Part shown: one piece after another, positions 44,111 to 52,343 of the stretch
Position numbering within the stretch: the stretch's first letter is position 1
Layout: the number at the start of each line of letters is the position of its first letter
DNA from: Cudoniella acicularis
Lineage: Eukaryota > Ascomycota > Leotiomycetes > Helotiales > Helotiaceae
Direction of reading: 5' to 3'
Assembly: GCA_013054445.1 (NCBI GenBank)
Contig: JAAMPI010000201.1
Location: 1 to 52,343, forward strand
Length of the DNA stretch: 52,343 bases
Notes under the pieces: model-generated
The model's database searches: none
What the model saw: the letters and a program-made list of their open reading frames with translations, nothing else
Told to the model about the DNA's origin: nothing
Program-made: the position numbers and the translations under genes

Positions 44111-45575
44111 ATCGGAAGTGTAAGAAGATTTTGTTGCCATTAGAAGGCCTTTAGTACTAGAGGTTGCAGAACAAAGTACGTCAGCAACATAATCCGCGAG
44201 CCTAATAAGGATTTTTAAGTAGCTGGCCTCACGTAGTCAAGAGGGGTAAAAGTGTAGTTTTTCGAAATCCATCAACGGACACTACGGTCTCATGCGCTTG
44301 TAGCTGTTGTAACCGTCCTAAACGCGCTTGAGCGGAGGCAGAGATTCACTGGGACAAAGGTTGGAGATCTGAATTTAAATCCTGCTAGTGTACCTCCGTA
44401 CAAGTGCGGCCGTGGGCAATCCCGACACAAAGAGGTAGTTTTCATTGGTAGAGCTAATTTGCATATCGCTGTTGGTGCTCACCAGGACCAATAATGCAAG
44501 CCCCATAATGGTGTGTGACGGTCTATTGGCCTTCGCGTCGCCACGCTCGTAAATGCTGTCTTTTGCAGAGCTACTGAGTCTCTCCATTCGTAAAGCTGCA
44601 TAATGGGGCGGGCCGCCATAAATCCCGCCCATAAATTTGCTGCATCTCCGCGGGCGCTATTCAGTAGCCTGCATACGGAGTACTCCGTACTGCTAAGGGC
44701 GGCTGGAGAGGTAGCTGGCACTGCCTCTCTGGTGAGCACCTGCTGTGTGTACTCTTCTCGTGGCCAGAGTCGAGGAAGACAGCTTGTGCTGATAGGTTCG
44801 AATCCTGCGGCTGCCAACCCATCGTACTCAAGATAACAGCGTAGCTAGTAGGACGATGGATTTGCGAGTGGCGACGGCAACCTCGAAAATGACTGCGACT
44901 TCGATCTCGGATCATCCTTGGAGCCTGACAGTTTGCGCGCGGCTCCGGTTATGGTGCCAGATGAGATTATGCTAGGGAGCGATCACGGGCGGTGATTAGC
45001 ATAGGAGGAAGGTGGCTGCAACGAATCGTTCTTGCAAGCCGGCAGCAACTCAGGGTTTTCCTACCTCGACAGAGCCTCAATTGGGCCACCTAGATCTCAG
45101 ATGCGGTAACATTATACATAGTACAACACAACAAACACGTAGCACACACAATTTTGTAGATCTGGGAGAGTACCACCACCTCTTACACCTGCAGTCCGAT
45201 CCGACCGATTCTTCAACCTCAATGAAACAGCATCAGCAATTCACAGAACACGCAGCACGCACACACAACCACACAAGTTTTAGGGGACCCAAAACCATTT
45301 GGGTAGGGAACAGGGGTATGGAAGGAATGATTTGGACGAGAGAGAACGTTATTGGGAAGGTTTTTCCCTGTGAGGACCAAGGGAGTCGTGAATCACGGTT
45401 GCTATGGCCAGCGGAGTCGCAACGTGGCTTCACTGTGGCCGTAGCCCATTAGGTATTTAGGGATCGCAGACACAGGAGGACAGTTAGCCTTATATAAAAG
45501 TCACAAACAGAGCATTTCTGTCAACGGGTGTGTATAAATGCGTAGATAGAAGCCAGACCACGCGCAGGAAGGGGA
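44111..45575. other. Intergenic, no gene recognised
   Basis: Several frames are open for 80-146 codons (the longest 45012-45452, plus) but none shows a domain, a good start context or splice support. A repeated ACACGTAGCACACACA-like segment lies near 45135 and 45250. The stretch may contain relic or mobile DNA that I cannot identify. Confidence 0.4.
44674..44689. repeat. Perfect 16-bp palindrome TACGGAGTACTCCGTA
   Basis: The sequence equals its reverse complement. A one-base variant is at 31633-31648. Confidence 0.8.
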
Positions 45576-46016
45576 TCACTGATCATGCTGAGCCATGGTA
45601 AAGTAGGATGCGGATGTAAAAGACGAGGCGCGGAAGGAGGATAACGCTCCAAGTAGTGATGCCGATGACGACGCCCGCCCTACGAAAGTTGTCCGCTGTT
45701 TCTGGTGACAATCCAGCCTTCGATGGCAACATATCCGAGCTGCAGGGTGATCAGCGTAGCCACGCTCAATCCCCACAGCGGGGTCCAGCAGCAGCGTCTC
45801 TCCGCCAGTCAGAGGCCCTTTGTTTCCCGTGGTGTGCTTTTCTACCATGTGTTTCCAGAGGTAGTCTTTACGGCTCGTTCCCTTGAACCCACACTTTGGG
45901 AAATTGCATCTGAATCTGGCTTCGATGCATCCATGTGCCAATTTGTGACGCTCGAGATCTGCTTTGAGTCTAAAAGCTTTCCCGCACAGTGCACATGGGC
46001 ATGGTCGGTCATGAGA
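45576..46016 (-). CDS. C2H2 zinc-finger protein, partial
   Basis: Two adjacent C2H2 fingers are readable. The first is CALCGKAFRLKADLERHKLAH (CX2CX12HX3H), directly followed by RFRCNFPKC with HMVEKH (CX4CX12HX4H). An acceptor-like AAAG precedes 46016 and an in-frame stop lies just upstream, so more exons should be on the 3' (higher-number) side, but I cannot find them. After the fingers the frame runs on for about 80 residues without features to 45576. In a second frame the same DNA reads a hydrophobic LWGLSVATLITLQLGYVA, so an intron or frameshift after the fingers is possible. A nucleic-acid-binding role is inferred. Gene borders are poor. Confidence 0.45.
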   Translation of the reverse strand, partial: SHDRPCPCALCGKAFRLKADLERHKLAHGCIEARFRCNFPKCGFKGTSRKDYLWKHMVEKHTTGNKGPLTGGETLLLDPAVGIERGYADHPAARICCHRRLDCHQKQRTTFVGRASSSASLLGALSSFRASSFTSASYFTMAQHDQ

Positions 46017-46076
46017 CTTTCTTCATGTCATTCATTAGTAATTGAACGACAGTAGCCAGATGTAACGTTCTGTTGT

Positions 46077-46099
46077 CACGTGGTACGCGGTATCACGTG
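46077..46099. promoter_or_regulatory. Two TCACGTG boxes
   Basis: CACGTG occurs at 46077-46082 and 46094-46099, both inside GTCACGTG/ATCACGTGA. A third is at 46307-46312 (GTCACGTG). The cluster lies upstream of the C2H2 fragment. TCACGTG is the site of Cbf1-type bHLH factors; use here is inferred. Confidence 0.35.
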
Positions 46100-46244
46100 A
46101 GGCGTTGGTTTAATCGTCGTTGAAGTGTCAAGCAGATCATGGTAGAATGTTATCTTGTATTCAAGAATGAAGTTTAGCACGCAACTCTACAAAAGAAAAC
46201 TATATAGCTATATAGGTGGCGTTTGATGATGGTGGTGATCACGG

Positions 46245-46290
46245 GTTATCATGTTATCACTAGGGATCGTGAACCGGTGAACATGATAAC
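46245..46290. repeat. Inverted repeat, 11-bp arms
   Basis: GTTATCATGTT (46245-46255) and AACATGATAAC (46280-46290) are exact reverse complements around a 24-base spacer. It could be a hairpin or a protein site. Confidence 0.6.
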
Positions 46291-46397
46291 ATATCACATG
46301 ACTTGTCACGTGTCTGGTCGTGACACTAGAAGACTCTTCTCACTTATAATGCACGCGTTTTGAGAATGATTTAAAGCAATCATTACACCTAAAGAAG

Positions 46398-46790
46398 TTG
46401 CTTCTCTCGGCTTCCTCGGATAGCTGCGTACGAAGTTTTCGACCAGATCTCTACCATGCCAGTGTGGTGAACGGAAAGCGCCTGTACGACATGCTAGCAG
46501 GCCTGGATGCGCCTATCAAGACCTTGTCACCGGTCCAGTTGGTAGCATGGTACAGTGTGGAACGAGGAGCCAAGCCCTTGAGTTTCAAATCAGCATCGGC
46601 GGAGGGATTCAAGAATTGGAACGTTAACAATCTTGATTTTGAGCTTGTGATAGTTGCGTCGGGGCTGAAGGATGCGGCGTATAAAAATTGGTATAATGCA
46701 CGCTAGAAGTGCATACTTTATTTCTCGAACTACAAGAATTATGATAAGAAACCGGTAGACAATGGAATATTCATCCAAGCAACTAGTTAG
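46398..46790 (+). pseudogene. Decayed coding stretch, unknown product
   Basis: A frame without ATG reads SFRPDLYHASVVNGKRLYDM, VQLVAWYSVERGAKPLSF and LELVI-like hydrophobic sequence to YKNWYNAR, then a TAG at 46704. It continues in frame as KCILYFSNYKNYDKKP to a second TAG near 46788. The stops fit former CAG codons. I recognise no family. Confidence 0.35.
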
Positions 46791-46897
46791 TGGACTTCTA
46801 AATCTGGTTGAAATCCGATGTAAGGAGGCTATTTTTTTTGTACATATAGAAATATGATCCATAGGATTTACGATGACCTCCGGAGTGGTAAAATAGC

Positions 46898-47885
46898 ATG
46901 TTCAGTGCAGACGAAATACAAGCCCAAGCCGAGCAGAGTGACGGCGGGGACGATGGTGATCAGATGGAACCACGAGGGGGGTTCAGCGAACACAAGATGG
47001 AGAATCTGCAGAGGGAATTGGGAGAATTGCTCGACCTTTCGGAGAAGGCTGAAGCTGCCGCCAAAGATGCTCTAGAAAGAACCGTAGATTCCAAAGTTGC
47101 TCGGCAACATGTGGAGCTGATGCGAACATCAGAGGTAGAGAATGGACGGCGAGCGAGTGAAGAGGCAGAGAAAGTGTCGGTTGCGGCAGTTGCAGCATCG
47201 AAAGCTACGAGAACTGCGGTTGAGCAGGCTGAAGAAGTCAGTCGTTAGGTGGGTAAAGCTAAAATGGAAGTGCAAAAAGGAGATGTTGAGAAGGCCAAAT
47301 CCTTCGCGGTGAAAGTTGAGCAGGCAATGAACGCTGTAACCGCACAAGTCATGCATTCCGCGGCAACCAGGAAGACAGCGAGAACCCATGCAAAGGCGGT
47401 ATGAAGATTTCCATAGGCCATAGATATTCAGGTTCAGATTTAGGTTGCATTTTTGGCGTCAGTATGTCCAAATGCCACTTTTGGAAGATCAATGATAGAA
47501 TAAAAGGATAGAGGTAGAGCCTCGTAAATAGGTTTCCACAAAGCGTGGAATAACTTGTTGAGTTTAAGAATAAATTCAGCGTTTACACATATAGGTAGAG
47601 CCTTACTTACGTGAATGATCTCCAAAAACATATTACGCACTGATTCCAAATTGCTTATCAAAGTCGGGTCAATCTTCAGGTAGAGATGGCGATGAGTCGG
47701 GCGTCGTGAATCACTTGAGAAGTAGTAGAGGGGTATTTCAAGGAGGTAAGGAGGCAGGAAGTACAGGCGAAACATTTACTGATTATATTTTTCAGACAAA
47801 CAGTGTTGGATCCGTGGAAGGGGTCTCTCCCTTGGTCAAGAAAGCAGTAGAAGAGTTCATCCAACATGCGGAAGCGAAGGAATAG
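46898..47885 (+). pseudogene. Alanine-rich coiled-coil protein, interrupted by one TAG
   Basis: From ATG 46898 an acidic start (QSDGGDDGDQMEPRGG) leads into a long Ala/Glu/Lys-rich helix (ELGELLDLSEKAEAAAKDAL) that should form a coiled coil. One TAG at 47246 breaks it; after it the same frame continues with GKAKMEVQKGDVEKAKSFAV to a probable donor GTATGA at 47400. A last exon after TTTCAG (47796-47885) reads VEGVSPLVKKAVEEFIQHAE and stops. The frame is otherwise intact, so it is a recent null, a readthrough gene or a base error. I do not know its function. No membrane segment is seen. Confidence 0.4.
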
Positions 47886-48172
47886 AGTTCAGGCGTTTGA
47901 CCTTTCGCATTTGGCTACCTAGTTTGACCAGTCTTTCCTTAGTGGTAATAAAGTCTTCCCGTTCTCACTCTGTTCATAATATAGGGCCTAAGGCGCTATA
48001 TTTCCAACACTAGTAGGAGTTAGAGCCGCATCACATGTTTTTCAGCTTCTCTACCTTGTTCAACAAGGCTGCAACATCTTTCATAAGTACAGATACGAAC
48101 TAAGTGATAAATGTACTTTTCTCTGCAAACCTCATTCTACCAAACTCCAGCCCCTAGCACTACAAGAGGATC
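47886..48172. other. Promoter side of the second HET gene
   Basis: No coding sequence recognised. The last 60 bases are pyrimidine-rich, as in fungal leaders. Confidence 0.45.
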
Positions 48173-50329
48173 ATGACATCTCTTCATTACCAACCCCTCG
48201 CTGAGGGCGAAATCCGCCTCTTAACCATCGACACGACATCACTTAGCAGCCCAGAAATCCACATCAGTATGTCAGCTGCACAGCTCAACGAAACGACAGA
48301 ATATATTGCCCTCTCATACGTTTGGGGTTCCGAAACTGATTGTCGGGATATAAAGCTCAACGGGCGGAGCATGAGCGTAACTACCAATCTCTACGACGCC
48401 TTAACTTGCATGCGCAAAAGCATCGCCGCGGCATCACTTGACTTTCCCGCCAAGATCTGGATCGACGCCATATGTATCAACCAAGGCGACATTGCCGAGC
48501 GGAATAAGCAGGTCACGAGAATGCGTGACATCTACACTCAGGCCCTAATCGTGTGGGCTTTTGTCGGTGTTGAGACGGAGCACGATCAAGAGGGATTCAA
48601 TCTCATAAAGGCTCTAGCGCTGAAATTCCAGGGACTGTCGCAGGCACTGGACCTAGGTCATAAACTTCCAGAGGACGCCAGCCAAACGATCGCAAACTCT
48701 CTGCAACACCCGGGCCTAGAGGTTGCATGGAAGGCCATGGGTAGACTGTTGAGTCGACCGTGGTGGACGCGCGCCTGGATTGTGCAGGAGATCGCGCTGG
48801 CTCGGTCCGCTATATTTGGTTGTGGAGAGCAGGCGATCGACATGTCCGACGTCTTGTTGGTTGGAGAGCTCCTATGGGCGTATATGACGCAGGCCATAGC
48901 ACAGTCGGACGAGCGCGCTGCTGACAGAATCACCGTCGTCGATCGCTTCGAGGGACTGGATGTGGATAGCCGCGACGCATCGCTCTTGTCGCTGCAGAAC
49001 CGGATCCAGCGACTTGATAGGAAACTTCAGGCCATGGACTAGCAGACGTTGGCGCAAGTTGCGCAGGACCTGGGAGTAAGGGACGCCTAGAAGCGCGCGG
49101 CGAGTTTGACGTGGACTGAGGTGGCTGACTTTTCTCTCCTTGCGACGCAGAAAATACCCGGACATACGTTGATGAGCGTCCTGGCAAGGTTCAAGTCAAG
49201 GCAGTGTGGTAACCCGCTGGATAAGATCTATGCCCTCCGCGGACTTTCTCGTCCTCTGATGGAGCCCTCACTCCTGCCCGTGGATTATGGCCTGCCGGCT
49301 CCCGTGCTTTGGCGTCGAGCAGTGCGAGCACATTTGCAACTCTATGAAAACCTTGATATTCTCTACTTATTCTCTGGCTCGCCCACGCCCGAGGATTTCT
49401 CGTCATGGGCACACGAATGCACAGCGCGCTGGGCCACACACCCGGGCAATTTGGAGGTGAAAAGTGAGGGAGTCGAGTTCATGGCATCTCTTGGCAGGTC
49501 GCCGCAATTCGGTCATCAAGCTTCTGGCTACCATGCTAGCGAAGAAGACAAAGCGGAAAAAGAAAGATTAATGGAAGAGTCTTTGAGTCTGTGTCTGAAT
49601 GGTGTCGCTGTGGATACCGTAAAAACTGTCGGTCAGGCCTTCGATCCCGATGATCCATCGCACATAGACTCGATACGCACTGAAATTGAGTGGCAGCAAA
49701 GCCTACAGGACCTCAGCGAAGCGCACTTTCATGGATTTGATGGACCGGCGCTCGAGCAATGGAAAGAATTAGCCGGCATCAAAGAGCCTTTCAACCAAGT
49801 GAAAGGAACGGCCTTCTCCTTGTATCGGGACCAAGACAATGATGTCGTGGTCGGGAGCAAAAGTGACCAAAATGATCTAATCATGGCCGTTTGGAGCAGC
49901 ATGACTTCTAGTGGGATGCTGAAGAAGTATCCAACAGGACAAACGAACGTGGACGCCTTCATCCAGACCCTGATGATGGATACAGTGCCGTGCCAAGAAT
50001 ACGCACCCTTATTTCATCAGAGGTTGGCTACTCTCAAGGGCCATGGGCGAGGTGATCCCTTCGAGACCATGTTTATCAGTTCAGGTTTGTTGGGCTCTCG
50101 CTTTTACGTTACAGACAAAGGGTACTATGGGCTTGTATCATGTGATGTACAGGTTGGAGACCAGGTCTGTGTTTTATATGGGAGTAAAGTGCCCTTTCTG
50201 CTAAGGAATATCAGTGATACAAAGTATGAGTTGCTGAGTTGGACGTTTGTTCTTGGCCTTATGAACGGCGAGGCACTTGCCAACGCTAATATTGGACATC
50301 TTAGTGAGAAAACCTTTTGTCTAGTATAA
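48173..50329 (+). CDS. HET-domain protein, interrupted by two in-frame TAG codons
   Basis: A heterokaryon-incompatibility-type protein. From ATG 48173 one frame covers 718 sense-length codons to TAA 50327. HET-domain blocks are EYIALSYVWGS, KIWIDAICINQGDIAERNKQ with the following TRMRDIYTQALIVWAF, and RPWWTRAWIVQEIALAR. After the stops come NPLDKIYALRGLSR, LLPVDYG and the normal C-terminal half ending in SEKTFCLV, with DKGYYGLVSCDVQVGDQVCV. The frame is broken only by TAG at 49040 and 49088, 15 codons apart; both fit CAG to TAG. An alternative is a 129-nt in-frame intron, 48962-49090 (GTGGAT to CCTAG), which would remove both stops but has a weak donor. So it may be a recent pseudogene or a spliced, working gene. 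Confidence 0.8.
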
Positions 50330-52343
50330 TTTTGCGTTCTGAATTTTATCCACATCGCTGGCTGGATTATAGAATCTAGTTCGCACTTCTTTCCGCAGAA
50401 TGCCAGAGGTATTAATTGACAACATTTGACCTCCAAAGTTCCGCCTACTCCTTGCATCCTACAATAACCAGCTCGTCAAGGTAATATCAAGCATTGGTGG
50501 GAAGATTTCCGCCCTAGGATGTCCGTCTTGGTTGGTACTTGGCACTTAGCAGTTCCCCTTTCCCTGCATTCCGCAACCGAACCCGTAGTAATAGTCGGTC
50601 CGTCCTTCTTTGTTCGCTTCGCTTACAGTCGGGGAAAGCAAGTGTCCCCAGAAAGCAAAATTTGGTGTGGGCGTTTGGCTGGTGGCCCTTCTAGCGGAAG
50701 AGTAGGCAGCTGTAGGTAATAAAGGAGACGGATGTGTCAATCATCATGTGATAGACTCCCGTGACTCACACTGAGGTCAAAACAACCCACCGTATTCTAA
50801 CATTGTGGGGCTAAATTACTAGTCACGTGCTCTTTGACAAGAGGGATCCAAAATTGCTCTAGCAGGAACCCTGCAAGGGAGCAGAAACGGATTCCCGGGC
50901 AAAATTCGGTAAGGGAACTGTAGCCGGGCACACAGGCGGCTAAAATAGGTTCCATACTCCGGTACGCTCACCCTCGGCTCAGGTATGCTCTCAGCTCAGG
51001 TTAAAGTAGCAACTGCTCACGTCCGGAGACTAAAACGGAACCAGCGAGGATGAGATTAGAGTCTTGCTTTCCTGGTAATTTTAACATTTCAAAACTCGTT
51101 TTCATTCTCGTTAAAGAAACTCCTATTCAGCAGACGAGTAGGTGTTTTATAGCCACTACGCAAACAACTATAATAGAGGGAAGGATGATTACGAGGTAAG
51201 CAGAGATAGAGTTTCAGTGTAAATGGTTAGAAGTCGTGTTTTTAAAGGCTGGGGAAAAGGAGTGAGGCAAAATCGAATCAAGTCAAAGTGAAAGTATATG
51301 ATAGAGTGTCGAGGTTCTAACCCCTGCTATCTCAGCTATAAAAATCCTCCCCATGACCTAGATTCTCATACTGTAAGCCGCTTAAACCCTTCAGCAAAGT
51401 CAATCGTCACGAAGTGGGATCGTGTGATTTCCCCTTTATGCCAAGTCGCAACGATGCTGTTGAATATGGATTTCTTATAGGCTTGATAAGGAGCACAAAA
51501 GAAGAAGCTTGCGGGAATACCTTTTCTGGAATCCTTACTTCGAACATACGATAAAGCGAGGTATACTGTTGATTTAAACGCTGCTGTCAATCCCCCTCTT
51601 CTCTTCTCTCTCTATCCCTACTCCACCTTCCCATCCCAACAAAGACTCTATTCCCTTTCTTACGCTTCTAGAATACCAGCATAGACTTAATCCCGATCTA
51701 TTCAAATTTCATAATAAATAGAAACATAGAAAATATTCCTTCTTCTCCCAGAGCTCACACTCAATGGACCATAGAAGGAACCACTGTTTCGCTCAATGAG
51801 CAGAGAAGTTGGCTGGAAGTGGGTATATTTGTAGCCGCTGGGTAGGTAGGTAGGTAGGTAGCAAGATAAGAAATTGTATGATCCGGAGGTTAGGGAGTGG
51901 GGATTGAGGAACAGGGTAATGAAAGTTGCATTATTTTGAAGGGGGAGAGACAGTAGGATATGAAGTAAAACGAAGTCAAGAATCGATAAACACAAATAGA
52001 TAGACTCCCCCCCTACCTTCTTCTTTTCCTCACATCCCCTTTCTCAAATATAAAACGCAACCCTCCCTCCCAAAAGTCCAATCTACAATCGCAATTGCAC
52101 AACCGCCTGCGAGACAACTGCCCATGTGTGGGACCGTGGCTTTCCCCACCTCTTTGTAAAATTGTCCTGCTTTTTGTGTGGTTCGGATATTCTGTAATAC
52201 AGGCTCAAAAAAGGGGGGGGACTTCTGTAGGCTGCAGCGTGGTTCGGGAAAAGAAAAGGATAGGGAGGGGCGGGATTGGTATTGCTGTCAACCCCCCTCT
52301 TGCTGTCGATCTATTTCTCACTTTTACACCCCCCATTCTCCCC
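50330..52343. other. Intergenic, no gene recognised
   Basis: Two kb with only short open frames. It contains CACGTG at 50824, pyrimidine-rich tracts at 51590-51660 and a G run near 52210. The far end (after 51990) is C/T-rich and may be a promoter of a gene outside the window. Confidence 0.5.
51841..51860. repeat. (GGTA)n repeat
   Basis: Five GGTA units in a row. Confidence 0.9.

Noticed and set aside
44700..44820. tRNA-like sequence with B-box GGTTCGAATCC
   Set aside because: The T-arm motif and a pairable acceptor are present, but there is no good A-box, the D-loop is too long and no sensible anticodon arm forms.
45012..45452. 146-codon plus-strand open frame
   Set aside because: No domain and low-complexity histidine/threonine-rich sequence derived from an ACAC-rich repeat; likely chance.

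Overview
The window is nuclear DNA of a filamentous ascomycete (Pezizomycotina). The evidence is the short GT-AG introns of about 50-110 nt, a calcineurin A with the filamentous-fungus serine/proline linker, a Zn2Cys6 regulator, HET-domain proteins and a DHA2-type MFS transporter. A leotiomycete is my best guess, but that is inference only. About ten loci look functional. At least eight more are relics, and the space between them holds simple repeats, decayed tandem repeats and AT-rich tracts.

Layout. 1-6800: a broken NmrA-like gene (2690-4041), microsatellites and a degenerate minisatellite (5540-6180). 6840-18457: the well-kept housekeeping and regulatory block. It holds a cys-3/MetR-type bZIP factor (minus), the calcineurin catalytic subunit (minus), a small conserved-looking protein (plus), a mitochondrial Mmc1-like protein with a P-loop (plus) and a Zn2Cys6 factor (minus; its zinc cluster lies in a separate 51-nt first exon). 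18458-26130: a gene graveyard with a TPR relic, a twin-CX9C relic, an AAA+ ATPase relic and a flavin monooxygenase relic, around one intact extended SDR (21790-22734). 26337-31768: a small orphan gene and an ankyrin protein that carries a one-base homopolymer frameshift. 31769-39904: an APC-family permease, GMP synthase (16 exons with four microexons of 14-24 nt) and a DHA2 MFS exporter. 41006-50329: a second accessory zone with a DUF7924-type relic, two HET-domain genes (one interrupted by two TAG codons), a C2H2 fragment and coiled-coil relics. 50330-52343: no gene recognised.

The main theme is decay. In most of the relics the reading frame is kept and is broken by TAG or TAA where a glutamine would fit. 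That is the pattern expected from C-to-T change of CAG/CAA, as in repeat-induced point mutation (RIP). The decayed genes are mostly fungal self/non-self recognition or NLR-like families (HET, TPR, ankyrin with a STAND-type N-terminus, AAA+). The core genes next to them are clean. I did not find a clearly new molecular system. The best candidates for a second look are the intron architecture of GMP synthase, the TAG-interrupted HET gene, the shared nonsense pattern, and the E-box palindromes between genes.
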